Shown here piece by piece: positions 18,356-27,562 of a stretch of DNA of 64,000 nucleotides. The notes under the pieces are model-generated. The model ran no database searches. It was not told where the DNA came from and worked only from the letters and a program-made list of their open reading frames with translations. Source of the DNA: JALYUA01 sp038239305 (GTDB taxonomy: Bacteria > Acidobacteriota > Thermoanaerobaculia > UBA5066 > Gp7-AA6). Made by a program: the position numbers and the translations under genes. The first letter of the stretch is position 1, and every line of letters begins with the position of its first letter. The stretch covers positions 56,252-120,251 of the forward strand of contig JBBSEW010000004.1 of assembly GCA_038239305.1 (NCBI GenBank). Direction: 5' to 3'.

Positions 18356-20902
18356 TCAACGGAGTCCATTGACGATAAAGAGATCGGAGAAATATCGCGA
18401 GTAGCTGTAAACCCATGATTTTCCGTCCGCCGAGACCACCGCGCTGATGAAACCGCCGCCGCCGCGCCTGCCCGTCGGGCTGATCTCCTTCACGAGCTCC
18501 CGCCGTCCGTTGGAGAGATCGACGCGGAAGATCCTGGCCTCGTGTGCCCCATCCGTCTGCTGAAACAGGAACAGCGAGCGAGAGTCGGCGCTCCACCGAA
18601 GAAAATCATCTCCGGCGACGACGCCGGGTATGGAGCGCGCCGTCCGATCCGATCCCTCCAGAAGAAAGAACGCAGGTACGTCGGTACCGCGACGAGCCGC
18701 CGCGAACTGCTTGCCGTCCGGAGAGACGCCGCGTCCGCGCCACCCTTCAGGGAGAACGACTCGGGGTTTTCCTCCCTCGATGTCCTGCACGTAACATCGA
18801 ACCGGTTGGCCCGGCTCGATCCCATTGAACCAGATGTGCCGGCTGTCGGGATACCACCCGAACGCTCTATACGTAGCGATGGGGCCCCGTTCGATTCGAA
18901 GAGCCTGGCCTGGTCCAGTCGGAAGAAGCTCCAGCTGCTCGTCCGCCTTGAACATCGACAGGGCCCACTTCCCGTCCGGGGAGAGCGCGCCTCCCTTGCC
19001 TTCGCCGAGACGGACCGCCGGGGATCCGTCGATGTCGCGCTTGTAAACCGCGCCGTTCGATCCGCCCGCTGATCCGATCTCGGCGAAGAGGATCGTGCGC
19101 CCATCCGCAGAGAGGTCGAGAGCCGCCGAGTTGTCGAGCCAGGACAGATCCCGCTCCTGAGACTCCCCGGGCGCAAGACCCCACAGCTCCCCGGACTCTG
19201 TCTCGCGCTTGAGAAGAACCCGGCCGTCTGTGGACACGTCCTGAAGGCTGAAGATGCCGGGCATGGAGAGCAGCTGCCGCTGGCGTCCCTTGCGCGTCAC
19301 CGCCCTGATCCCTCGTTCCCCCTCGACAGTCGCCCATAGCTCCTGTCCAGAGGGGGACCACGCGAAATCGCAGCACCCATTGAGAGGAAGGAGTTTGACG
19401 CGTCCGTGGCCCGCCGAATCGACGACTGTCAGAACGGTGTTGTCGTCATAGGCCACGAAGGCTCCGTCCCGCGAGACACGCGGCGAGGTCATGAGGCCCT
19501 CGGACTCGGCAAGAAGTTTTCCGATCGGAAACTCGAGCCGATTCTTTCCCGAGACTCTGCGAACCACCGCGAGGCTCCGTCCATCGGGAGCCCAGTCGGC
19601 CCCTCGCACGTCCGTCACGAGCTCGCGGGGAGTTCCGCCCGTGAGCGGCGCCGTTGCGAGTGTCCCGACGAAGACAGCTGGAGGCGAAAAAATCAGGGCC
19701 ATCTCGCCGGCCTGGGAAATCGAGAGAATATTCGCGGATGGCAGGCCAAGCGAACGAGGTTCCGGATTGCCGGCGCGGACGGAGAAAAGCTCGAGGTGAA
19801 AGCCCTCCGTGCTGGTCCCGTAGACGACGGTGCCGTCGGGCGCGAAGCGGGCCAGGGCGATGAATCCGTGGCGAAAAGTGAGTTGCTCGTAGGTCGGCAT
19901 CGAGACGCGGACCGACTGTCTGCCGGCCCACGCCGCGGCGGCGGCCACGACGACGAATGCAATGGCGAGGCCGATCGCCACGCGCCGCCGGCGACCGCCG
20001 ACGAACGGCCTCCGAATACCGGGACCGGAGGGCGTGGTCTCGGAAAGGTGATCGCGAACTGTGTGCAGCTCTCGGGCGAGATCGCGCGTCGTTCCGTAAC
20101 GCTCATCGGGGACCTTGGCGAGGCACCGTTCCACGATCCATCGCAGGGGCGCGGGAGCCTCCGGATTGATCTCGGCGACCGGTTTCGGCTCCTGGTGAAG
20201 GATCGCAGAGAGGGTGTCGACCGCGGTTCCCTTCTGAAAGGCTCTCCGGCCCGTCGCCATTTCGTAGAGGATCGAACCCAGCGCAAACTGGTCGGATCGG
20301 AAATCCAGAGGATGCCCCACCGCCTGCTCGGGGGACATGTAGCCCACTGTGCCGAGGATCACGCCCGGACTCGTTCCCGTCTCCGTCGCCAGGTGGGACG
20401 CCTCGTCGCTGCCGGAACTCGAAGACGTGGTTCTCGCGAGCCCGAAGTCGAGGATCTTGACGAGACCGTCTTTCGTCAGCATCACGTTCTCGGGCTTGAG
20501 GTCCCGGTGCACGATTCCGGCTTCGTGCGCGCGCGCCAGGCCATCCGCAATCTGCGCGGCGATCGCCAGGAGTCTCTTGATCGGCAGAGGACCCGTTGAG
20601 AGCACTTCTCGCAGAGTTCTGCCGACAACGAGCTCCATCACGAGAAAATCCGTCGAGCCCTCTCGGCCGGTCTCGTGCACCGTCACGATGTTTGGGTGGT
20701 TCAACGCAGAGGCCGCGCGAGCTTCCTTTTCGAAACGCTTAAGTCGGGAAGGATCGGACGCGAGCTCCGCAGGTAGGACCTTGATCGCCACGTCGCGGTC
20801 CAGCCGCCCGTCATGGGCCCGGTAGACCTCTCCCATCCCCCCGGCGCCGAGGGCGGAGACGATCTCGTACGGCCCTAGCCGCGTGCCCGCCTTCAACACC
20901 AT
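18356..20902 (-). CDS. Eukaryotic-like Ser/Thr kinase with TolB-type beta-propeller
   Basis: This protein has 848 residues. The kinase domain (about 11-290) has the Gly loop GAGGMGEVY, Lys41 in VAIKVLP, Asp134 in HRDLKPEN and Asp152 in DFG, so it should be active. A basic stretch and one transmembrane helix (309-327) follow, and about 500 residues of WD40/TolB-like propeller blades (RFAPDGTVVYGT, GADWAPDGRSLAVV, LDLSADGRTILFA, RWSADSRSLFLF) would be extracytoplasmic. This membrane-spanning sensor design is typical of Acidobacteriota. The Oar-like receptor follows 158 bp downstream on the same strand. The signal is unknown. Confidence 0.93.
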   Translation of the reverse strand: MVLKAGTRLGPYEIVSALGAGGMGEVYRAHDGRLDRDVAIKVLPAELASDPSRLKRFEKEARAASALNHPNIVTVHETGREGSTDFLVMELVVGRTLREVLSTGPLPIKRLLAIAAQIADGLARAHEAGIVHRDLKPENVMLTKDGLVKILDFGLARTTSSSSGSDEASHLATETGTSPGVILGTVGYMSPEQAVGHPLDFRSDQFALGSILYEMATGRRAFQKGTAVDTLSAILHQEPKPVAEINPEAPAPLRWIVERCLAKVPDERYGTTRDLARELHTVRDHLSETTPSGPGIRRPFVGGRRRRVAIGLAIAFVVVAAAAAWAGRQSVRVSMPTYEQLTFRHGFIALARFAPDGTVVYGTSTEGFHLELFSVRAGNPEPRSLGLPSANILSISQAGEMALIFSPPAVFVGTLATAPLTGGTPRELVTDVRGADWAPDGRSLAVVRRVSGKNRLEFPIGKLLAESEGLMTSPRVSRDGAFVAYDDNTVLTVVDSAGHGRVKLLPLNGCCDFAWSPSGQELWATVEGERGIRAVTRKGRQRQLLSMPGIFSLQDVSTDGRVLLKRETESGELWGLAPGESQERDLSWLDNSAALDLSADGRTILFAEIGSAGGSNGAVYKRDIDGSPAVRLGEGKGGALSPDGKWALSMFKADEQLELLPTGPGQALRIERGPIATYRAFGWYPDSRHIWFNGIEPGQPVRCYVQDIEGGKPRVVLPEGWRGRGVSPDGKQFAAARRGTDVPAFFLLEGSDRTARSIPGVVAGDDFLRWSADSRSLFLFQQTDGAHEARIFRVDLSNGRRELVKEISPTGRRGGGGFISAVVSADGKSWVYSYSRYFSDLFIVNGLR

Positions 20903-21031
20903 CTCGGTCTCTCCCGTCCTGAGCTGGCGCCAAGCATAAGAGAGCAGCAGGAAGGGCGCAAAACCGCCCCGGTGTGTGAGGCCCGCAGGTCCTGTTCTTG
21001 AGCGCTCTTCAATCTCTCGAGGCGGAGAACG

Positions 21032-21107
21032 TGGTGAGCCGTGTAGGACTCGAACCTACAACCTAGAGATTAAGAGTCTCTTGCTCTACCAATTGAGCTA
21101 ACGGCCC
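21032..21107 (-). tRNA. tRNA-Lys (anticodon CTT)
   Basis: The cloverleaf folds fully on the minus strand. The acceptor stem GGGCCGT pairs with ACGGCTC (one G-U pair), the D-loop reads AGCTCAATTGGTAGAGC, the anticodon loop is CTCTTAA on a 5-bp AGAGA/TCTCT stem, and the T-arm contains GGTTCGAGTCC. The discriminator is A and the CCA end is encoded in the DNA. Confidence 0.95.
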
Positions 21108-21311
21108 ACGGAGCGCGGAGGATATGCGATTGGGTTTCGCCGGGCAAGCGAACAAAGAGGGGAAGCTCATTTTTCGCGGAACGGGGATCCGGCTTGCCGG
21201 CTATCCGCTATCTCGCCTCCCGGGGCGATCGTCCCCGTTCGGGGTGGGAGGCATCCGACGACTCGAGCGCGAGAAGAAGACGAAACCCGCCGAATCGGAT
21301 CGGCGTGCATC

Positions 21312-21362
21312 CCCGCCGCACTGACGCTGACGGCTGACGGCTGACGCCTGATGGATGACGCT
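21312..21362 (+). repeat. Degenerate CTGACGG intergenic repeat
   Basis: The spacer between tRNA-Lys and the ThiS-like gene ends with imperfect copies of a CTGACG(G/C) unit (CTGACGCTGACGGCTGACGGCTGACGCCTGATGGATGACG). It resembles the CTGACAAC-type arms at 46.7 kb and 50.0 kb. The rest of the spacer (21108-21311) holds no gene that I can recognise. Confidence 0.55.
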
Positions 21363-21382
21363 GCGAGCGGCGTCGCCGCGCG

Positions 21383-21592
21383 CTACCCTCCGCCGACGAA
21401 CTCCACGACCTCCAGAACGTCTCCGGCCGCCAGCGCCGTCGAGACGTAGGCGGCCTTCGGCACGATCTCCCGGTTGCGCTCGACGGCGACTCGCGGCGTC
21501 GAGATCGCGAGCCGCTCCAGTACGGAGGCGACGGATGCGCCTTCCGGAAGCTCCAGCTCCTCCCCGTTGACACGGACCCGGACGGCGCTCAG
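21383..21592 (-). CDS. ThiS-like ubiquitin-fold sulfur carrier, CTG start
   Basis: This protein has 69 residues. The sequence RVRVNGEELELPEGASVASV, a central VAVERNREIVP strand and the C-terminal end VVEFVGGG are typical of ThiS, whose terminal Gly-Gly becomes a thiocarboxylate that donates sulfur during thiazole synthesis. No in-frame ATG, GTG or TTG exists at the right place. The only sensible start is CTG at 21592, which overlaps the TGA of the upstream gene as CTGA and has a perfect GGAGGA site five bases upstream. No thiG, thiF or thiH is adjacent, so the carrier may serve thiamine synthesis in trans or another sulfur-transfer route. Confidence 0.8.
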   Translation of the reverse strand: MSAVRVRVNGEELELPEGASVASVLERLAISTPRVAVERNREIVPKAAYVSTALAAGDVLEVVEFVGGG

Positions 21593-22290
21593 GGCTTCCT
21601 CCGGACGGGGAACTTGAACTCGGTGCTTCCGATCGGCGAGCTCACGCGGATCACGGCGGCCGCGGCGCCCTCCCCGAGCGACGGCACGAGGAACGTCACG
21701 GGGCACGTCCCGTCCGCGCCCGTGGTGCCCTGAAAGACCACGGCCGGCTTCGCCACGGTCGAGAGGATCCGGATCTGCACGGACGCGCCGGAGATGGGCT
21801 GCTTGGACAGCGACGACGCGGCCTTCATCCGCAGCGCCGCATCCTTGCCGAAAATGAACTCCGGCACGGGCGAAAACGAGCAGTCGATCTGGTCGTGGGT
21901 CAGCTCCGACGCGAGGTAGTCGAGAATGACCTGGTCGAGCGTCCGGTCGCCGGAGGAGGTCGACTCGGCGTCCTCTGTCTGTTCTTCGCGCTCGTCGCGC
22001 TCCTCGCCCGTCGAGTCGGGCGCCTTCACGCCGCCGTTCGGTCCGTCGAAGCGGCCACGCTGGATCGCCGCGATCATGGTCCGGTGCTGCTGCTCCATGA
22101 GCTCCTGCACCGACTTGTCGTCGCGCCCGTTCTTGATCAGCTCGGCGTATGACGTCTTGCGCGTCGCGAGGATCTGGCCGCCCACGTACACGAGGGATTC
22201 GATGGTCGGCGAGGCATCGCCCTTGTCTTCCGTCTGGATGTGGAAGACGCGGTTGTTGTGCTTGACGTCGGTGTTATAGCCGGTGATCAC
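21589..22290 (-). CDS. Conserved protein of unknown function, coupled to ThiS-like gene
   Basis: This protein has 233 residues and no signal peptide or membrane helix. The first 85 residues look like a conserved module (GYNTDVKHNNRVFHIQTEDKG, then ESLVYVGGQILATRKTSYAEL and MEQQHRTMIAAIQRGRFDG). A disordered acidic linker follows (about 90-115). The C-terminal 90 residues are beta-rich (FIFGKDAALRMKAASSLS, SGASVQIRILSTVAKPAVVFQG, GTCPVTFLVPSLGEG), like an Ig-type or carboxypeptidase-regulatory fold. I do not recognise the family. Its stop overlaps the start of the ThiS-like gene, so the two are almost certainly translated together. Confidence 0.8.
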   Translation of the reverse strand: MITGYNTDVKHNNRVFHIQTEDKGDASPTIESLVYVGGQILATRKTSYAELIKNGRDDKSVQELMEQQHRTMIAAIQRGRFDGPNGGVKAPDSTGEERDEREEQTEDAESTSSGDRTLDQVILDYLASELTHDQIDCSFSPVPEFIFGKDAALRMKAASSLSKQPISGASVQIRILSTVAKPAVVFQGTTGADGTCPVTFLVPSLGEGAAAAVIRVSSPIGSTEFKFPVRRKP

Positions 22291-22356
22291 GGGGAAGGAA
22301 TTGTAGCGTGCCCGATCCGGCGCCCCGGAAGGGACCCTCGCGTCCGCCGTGTGCCG

Positions 22357-23736
22357 CTATCCGATCAGCTCGAACCCGGCCGTGAAGTGGCGCAGCACCG
22401 GCGCCTGCCTCACGATCCGCACGCCCCGCAGCGCTTTGGGCTCGCGGTGCAGCCGCAACAGAACTTCCGCGACGAACTCGAGGTGTGTGTTCGTGTAGAC
22501 GCGCCGCGGCACGGCGAGGCGGACGAGATCCATGTCCGGAAGGATCTCGGGACCGGTCCCCGAGGGGTCGGGCTTGCCGAACATCACCCCGCCGATCTCG
22601 ACGGCGCGGATGCCTCCCTCGAGGTAGAGGGCGATGGTCAGGGACTGAGCCGGATACTCCGACGGCGCGATGTGCGGCGCGAAGGCGCGGGCATCGACGT
22701 ATACGGCGTGTCCGCCGATCGGCTGGATGACCGGCACGCCGGACGCCGCGAGGTAGTCGCCGAATGCGGTCACCTGGCCGACCCGGAACGCCAGATACTC
22801 TTCGTCGAGGACTTCGCGCAGGCCGATCGCGACCGCCTCCAGGTCCCGGCCGGCGAGGCCGCCGTACGTCGGGAACCCTTCGATGAGGATGAGCTTGTTC
22901 TTCAGGCGCTCGACCCACGTCTCGTCCCGCAGCGCGAGGAAACCTCCGATGTTCGCCAGGCCATCTTTTTTCGCGCTCATCGTGCAGCCGTCGGCGAGGG
23001 CGAAGATGTCGCGGACGATGTCCACGACCGGCCGGCCCGCGTGGCCCGGCTCCCGCTCGCGCACGAACCAGGCGTTTTCCGCGAACCGGCACGCGTCGAT
23101 GAAGAGCGGGACGCCGTGGCGGCGGCAGACTTCCCGCGTGCCGCGGACGTTTTCGAGCGAGACCGGCTGCCCGCCGCCCGAGTTGTTCGTGAGCGTCAGC
23201 ATCACGAGCGGCACGCGTCCGGCATTCTCGACCAGACAGCGGTCGAGCCGCTCGAGGTCCATGTTGCCCTTGAACGGATGGAGCGCGCGCGGATCGCGCC
23301 CCTCGGGAATGACGAGATCCACGGCCACGCCGCCGTTGACCTCGATGTTGGCGCGCGTCGTGTCGAAGTGCGTGTTGTTCGGCACGACGTCCCCCGGGTT
23401 CAGGATCGTCGAGAAGAGAAGGTTCTCGGCGACGCGGCCCTGGTGCGTGGGAATGACGTGCGGAAGCCCGAAGATTTCCCGCACCGTGCTCTCGAAATGG
23501 AAGAAATTGCGCCCGCCGGCATAAGACTCGTCGCCCCGCATGAGCCCGGCCCACTGCACGTCGGACATCGCCGACGTTCCGGAATCCGTCAGGAGATCGA
23601 TGTAGATGTCCTCGGACGCGAGGCCGAACACGTTGTAGCCGGCTTTGCGGAGGCGCTCGGCGCGATCCTCCGGGGAGATGCGGCGGATGGACTCGACGAC
23701 CTTGACCCGCCAGGGCTCGGGAGAGTGCGAGGGCAT
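22357..23736 (-). CDS. tnaA: Tryptophanase (L-tryptophan indole-lyase)
   Basis: This protein has 459 residues, close to the usual 465-475. It splits tryptophan into indole, pyruvate and ammonia using PLP. The Schiff-base lysine is in GCTMSAKKDGLANIGG (second Lys, residue 257). Other conserved blocks are SYAGGRNFFHFES, VIPTHQGRVAEN, NNTHFDTTRANIE and TLTNNSGGGQPVS. The segment GIRAVEIGGVMFG matches tryptophanase; the closely related tyrosine phenol-lyase has Arg at the position of the Ile in VEIG (reading MERG). No tnaC leader or tryptophan permease gene is adjacent, so regulation differs from E. coli. Indole signalling or tryptophan catabolism is the likely role. Confidence 0.92.
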   Translation of the reverse strand: MPSHSPEPWRVKVVESIRRISPEDRAERLRKAGYNVFGLASEDIYIDLLTDSGTSAMSDVQWAGLMRGDESYAGGRNFFHFESTVREIFGLPHVIPTHQGRVAENLLFSTILNPGDVVPNNTHFDTTRANIEVNGGVAVDLVIPEGRDPRALHPFKGNMDLERLDRCLVENAGRVPLVMLTLTNNSGGGQPVSLENVRGTREVCRRHGVPLFIDACRFAENAWFVREREPGHAGRPVVDIVRDIFALADGCTMSAKKDGLANIGGFLALRDETWVERLKNKLILIEGFPTYGGLAGRDLEAVAIGLREVLDEEYLAFRVGQVTAFGDYLAASGVPVIQPIGGHAVYVDARAFAPHIAPSEYPAQSLTIALYLEGGIRAVEIGGVMFGKPDPSGTGPEILPDMDLVRLAVPRRVYTNTHLEFVAEVLLRLHREPKALRGVRIVRQAPVLRHFTAGFELIG

Positions 23737-23819
23737 CGAGACAGTCTAATGAAGGCGAAGGCGAAGTCGAAGCTGAAGCCGAACGGGATACCGAAGGCCG
23801 GCGCTCCGGAGGACGGTCG

Positions 23820-24458
23820 TCACGGCTTCGCGGGCGCGGCCTTGCGTCCCGCTTTCGGCTTTGCCGTCGGCGTCTTTTCGGGCGCGTCGGGCTTCTGGCG
23901 CCGGAAAACCAGGCGCGACTGCCGCGCCGCGCCGCCGTCCTGGATGGTCATGCTCTCGCGGACCCAGGTCGAACGATCGTGCGAGAGCCGCCATACGCTG
24001 CGCTGCACGGCGTGGTGGGCCGTGTCTTCCGAATCCGAGGTCACCTCGATCCAGAGCGACATGGCGTCCGTGCCCCACTTCGCGACGACGGTGCCCTTGC
24101 CGCCATTGCCTCCGAGAGCCTTCTCGTAGCTGCGCCCGTCGACGACGAGCTCTTCCGCGAGCACGCGGCGGCCCATCGACTCCCCGCCGGGCTGGATCCA
24201 GATTCGATCTTCCTTCTGCGTGACTTCCAGGACCGCGCCCTCCATGTTGTGGGCGCCGCCCGCGCTGGCCGCGGAGTCGATCTGCCAGAGGCCCGAGAAG
24301 TCCGTGTGGCTGCCCGGCGAGCCGGCGCGCTCGCGCGGCGCCGGAGTGCGCGTGGTCTCGGCGGCGCGCAGTTCGGCTGCACGGATTCCGGCGGCCGGGA
24401 CCGCGGCCACGACCGCGAGGAAAACCGTTTGCGCGAGGAATGCGGTCGGCCGGCTCAC
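23820..24458 (-). CDS. Secreted protein of unknown function, coupled to uvrA
   Basis: This protein has 212 residues. Its GTG start overlaps the uvrA stop as GTGA. A signal peptide (FLAQTVFLAVVAAVPAAGIRA) leads into a domain beginning DFSGLWQIDSAAS, with alternating strands (VLEVTQKEDRIWIQP, TVVAKWGTDAMSLWIEVTS, RSTWVRESMTIQDG) that suggest a lipocalin-like barrel. This matches the general pattern of acidobacterial secreted proteins with FSGxWxxD openings. The last 30 residues are Lys/Pro/Ala-rich. Translational coupling to a DNA-repair gene is odd for an exported protein; it may only reflect dense packing. Confidence 0.75.
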   Translation of the reverse strand: MSRPTAFLAQTVFLAVVAAVPAAGIRAAELRAAETTRTPAPRERAGSPGSHTDFSGLWQIDSAASAGGAHNMEGAVLEVTQKEDRIWIQPGGESMGRRVLAEELVVDGRSYEKALGGNGGKGTVVAKWGTDAMSLWIEVTSDSEDTAHHAVQRSVWRLSHDRSTWVRESMTIQDGGAARQSRLVFRRQKPDAPEKTPTAKPKAGRKAAPAKP

Positions 24459-27301
24459 GCGCGCGCTCTCTTCTTCGCCTGCGTCAGTGTCCGGCGGAGA
24501 TACTGGCCGGTGTGGGAGGTCTTGACGGCCGCGACGGCCTCGGGAGTGCCCTCCGCGACGATCCGTCCGCCGCCGGCTCCCCCCTCGGGACCGAGGTCCA
24601 CGACCCAGTCGGCCGTCCGGATGACGTCGAGATTGTGCTCGATGACGACCACGGTGTTCCCCTTCTCGGTCAGGGACCGGAGCACTCCGAGGAGCTTGCG
24701 GATATCGTCGAAATGGAGGCCCGTGGTCGGCTCGTCGAGCAGGTAGAGAGTCCGGCCGGTCGAGCGGCGCGCGAGCTCTTTCGCCAGCTTGACGCGCTGC
24801 GCCTCGCCGCCCGAAAGAGTCGTCGATGACTGGCCGAGCTGGATGTAGCCGAGCCCGACCTGCACCAGCGTCCGGCAGATGTTGGCGATCGACGGGATGT
24901 TCTCGAAGACGTCCAGCGCCTGCTCGGCCGTGAGAGCCAGGATGTCCGCGATCGACTTACCTTTGTACAGCACCTGCAGCGTCTCGCGGTTGTACCGCTT
25001 GCCGACGCAGACGTCGCACGTGACGTAGATGTCGGGCAGGAAGTGCATCTCGATCTTGATCTGTCCGTCCCCGGCGCAGGCCTCGCACCGGCCGCCCTTG
25101 ACGTTGAAAGAGAAGCGGCCGGGCGCATAGCCTCGCGCCCGCGCCTCCGGCGTGCGCGACAGGAGCTCGCGGATCGGGTTGAAGACGTTCGTGTACGTCG
25201 CCGGATTCGAGCGGGGCGTGCGGCCGATCGGCGACTGGTCGATGTTGATGACCTTGTCGATCTCCCAGAGTCCCTCGATCTTGTCGTGGCGCCCCGGCCG
25301 GTCCGCGGCGCCGTGGTGGGCCCGCGCGAGCGCCTTGTAGAGGATGTCGTTGACGAGGGTCGATTTCCCGGAGCCGGATACGCCCGTCACTGCCGTCATG
25401 ACGCCGAGCGGGAACCGCACGTCCACGTTCTGCAGGTTGTGCTCTCTCGCGCCCTTCACGACGATCGCCTTGCCGGAGCCCGGCCGGCGGATGCCCGGGA
25501 CGGGGATCTCGAGCTCACCCGTCAGGAACTTCGCCGTGAGCGATTCCGGAAAATCTCCGATCTCGTCGGGAGCGCCCTGCGCCACGATTCGTCCACCGTG
25601 CACGCCCGCTCCGGGACCGAGGTCGATGACCCAGTCGGCGGCGCGGATCGTTTCCTCGTCATGCTCGACGACGACCACAGTATTGCCGAGATCGCGCATC
25701 GAGATCAGCGTGTCGATCAGCTTGCGGTTGTCCCGCTGGTGGAGGCCGATCGACGGCTCGTCGAGGACGTAGAGGACGCCCATGAGCTTCGAGCCGATTT
25801 GCGTCGCCAGCCGGATGCGCTGGGACTCGCCGCCGGAGAGCGACGCCGCGCCGCGCGAGAGGTTCAGATATCCGATCCCGACGTTGTCGAGAAATCCGAG
25901 GCGATCGCGGATCTCCTTCAGGATCTTGCCCGCGATCTCGCGCTCCCGCGGCGCGAGCGCGAGCTCGTCGAAGAACGCGATCGAGTCCGAGATCGTGACC
26001 GAAGAGATTTCGTCGATCGCGCGGCCACCGACCTGGACGGCGAGCGCTTCCGGCTTCAGCCGCCGCCCCGAGCACGCCGGGCACGGCTCCGTGGACATGT
26101 ACGCCTCGAGCTCCGCCCGGTGCTCGGGATTCTCCGTTTCGCGGTAGCGCCGCTCGAGCATCGGGATCAGGCCTTCGAACGAGGATTTCCAGTGGTACTC
26201 GCCCTTCTCGGCGACGTAGGAGAACTTGATCTCGTCCTCGCCGGAGCCGTAGAGGATGACGTCGCGCGCGGCCTTCGGAATCTTCGAGAACGGCTGGTCG
26301 AGCTTGAACTTGTAGTGCTTGGCGAGTGTCGCCATCTGCCGCGAGCGCCAGTTGGTGGAGCCCGGCTTCAAGATGGCGATGGCGCCGTCCTGGATCGACC
26401 TGTCCGGCGCGACGACGATCCGCTCCGTGTCGGCCTTCAGGATCGTCCCGAGGCCCGAGCAATCCACGCACGCGCCGTAGGGTGAGTTGAATGAAAACAG
26501 GCGCGGCGTGATCTCCGTGAGAGAAGTTCCGCAGTCGGGACACGCGTAGTTCGCGGAGAGCACTTCTTCGGGCCCGTCGGCGATGGACAGCGTCACGAGG
26601 CCGCCGGACACTCGCGTCGCCGTCTCGATCGAGTCCGCGAGGCGCTTGCGGTATTCCTCGTCCGTCGCCGACTTGGCGACGAGGCGGTCCACCACCAGCT
26701 CGATCGTGTGCTTCTTCTGCTTATCGAGCTCCGGCGGATCGTCGAGATCGACGTAGTCGCCGTCGATCCGGGCGCGCAGGAAGCCCTCCTTGAGCATCTC
26801 CGCCATCTGCTTCTTGTACTCGCCCTTCTTGCCCGCGACGTACGGGGCGAGGACGACGAATCGGCTGCCTTCCGGCAGGCGGAGCGCGCGGTCGACCATT
26901 TCCTGGACCGTCTGGGCCTGGATGGGGCGGCCGCACTTCGGGCAATGGGGCTGGCCGATGGAGGCGTAGAGGAGTCGCAGGTAGTCGTAGATCTCGGTGA
27001 CGGTCCCGACGGTGGAGCGGGGATTCTTCGAGGTCGTCCGCTGCTCGATCGAGATCGCGGGCGACAGCCCCTCGATCGAGTCCACGTCGGGTTTCTCCAT
27101 CTGTTCGAGAAACTGCCGCGCGTACGCGGAAAGGGACTCGACATATCGGCGCTGCCCCTCGGCGAAGATCGTGTCGAACGCGAGGGACGACTTGCCCGAA
27201 CCGGAAACCCCCGTGATCACGACGAGCCGGTTTCGCGGAATGTCGCACGAAACGTTTCGGAGGTTGTGCTGCCGCGCGCCGCGGATTCGCAGAAATTCCA
27301 T
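24455..27301 (-). CDS. uvrA: Excinuclease ABC subunit A
   Basis: This protein has 948 residues, the expected length. I set the start at the ATG in MEFLRIRGARQHNLRNV; longer frames lack a matching N-terminus. UvrA is the damage-recognition ATPase of nucleotide excision repair and loads UvrB. Both ABC modules are intact: P-loops GVSGSGKSS (N-terminal) and GVSGSGKST (C-terminal), signatures LSGGESQRIRLA and LSGGEAQRVKLA, and Walker B VLDEPSIGLH and LLDEPTTGLH. Zinc-finger cysteines are present in CPKCGRP, CPDCGTS, CPACSG and CEACAGDGQ. A decayed copy of its first 60 codons lies at 28934-29120. The downstream secreted-protein gene overlaps its stop. Confidence 0.97.
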   Translation of the reverse strand: MEFLRIRGARQHNLRNVSCDIPRNRLVVITGVSGSGKSSLAFDTIFAEGQRRYVESLSAYARQFLEQMEKPDVDSIEGLSPAISIEQRTTSKNPRSTVGTVTEIYDYLRLLYASIGQPHCPKCGRPIQAQTVQEMVDRALRLPEGSRFVVLAPYVAGKKGEYKKQMAEMLKEGFLRARIDGDYVDLDDPPELDKQKKHTIELVVDRLVAKSATDEEYRKRLADSIETATRVSGGLVTLSIADGPEEVLSANYACPDCGTSLTEITPRLFSFNSPYGACVDCSGLGTILKADTERIVVAPDRSIQDGAIAILKPGSTNWRSRQMATLAKHYKFKLDQPFSKIPKAARDVILYGSGEDEIKFSYVAEKGEYHWKSSFEGLIPMLERRYRETENPEHRAELEAYMSTEPCPACSGRRLKPEALAVQVGGRAIDEISSVTISDSIAFFDELALAPREREIAGKILKEIRDRLGFLDNVGIGYLNLSRGAASLSGGESQRIRLATQIGSKLMGVLYVLDEPSIGLHQRDNRKLIDTLISMRDLGNTVVVVEHDEETIRAADWVIDLGPGAGVHGGRIVAQGAPDEIGDFPESLTAKFLTGELEIPVPGIRRPGSGKAIVVKGAREHNLQNVDVRFPLGVMTAVTGVSGSGKSTLVNDILYKALARAHHGAADRPGRHDKIEGLWEIDKVINIDQSPIGRTPRSNPATYTNVFNPIRELLSRTPEARARGYAPGRFSFNVKGGRCEACAGDGQIKIEMHFLPDIYVTCDVCVGKRYNRETLQVLYKGKSIADILALTAEQALDVFENIPSIANICRTLVQVGLGYIQLGQSSTTLSGGEAQRVKLAKELARRSTGRTLYLLDEPTTGLHFDDIRKLLGVLRSLTEKGNTVVVIEHNLDVIRTADWVVDLGPEGGAGGGRIVAEGTPEAVAAVKTSHTGQYLRRTLTQAKKRARA

Positions 27302-27562
27302 GGGGGAAGCGATTCTAACGGTTCGGATGCCGGCCAAATTCCGGCCCTGAGGCGCCTCGCACGCGTCAGAAAGTGTCAGCGCGAGGTTCCTCACGGCTCT
27401 CGAATCACATGGAGGTGCACGATTTCACGTATCGCTCATCTGGCTTGGTCTGTGCATCTAGTTCTGCGAACCTCGGCACAGGGAACTTCTTCCAAGAATC
27501 TCATCGACCGCCGGTTCCGCGTTTTGGGAAGCGTCCGATGCGACGAAAGAGAGAGGTGTGTA

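Noticed and set aside
22357..23736. Tyrosine phenol-lyase instead of tryptophanase
   Set aside because: The segment GIRAVEIGG matches tryptophanase; tyrosine phenol-lyase has Arg in the position of this Ile (MERG).
27302..27562. Possible riboswitch upstream of the Thr/Pro-repeat gene
   Set aside because: I looked for a cyclic-di-GMP (GEMM) type core and found none; only a simple hairpin at 27587 is supported.
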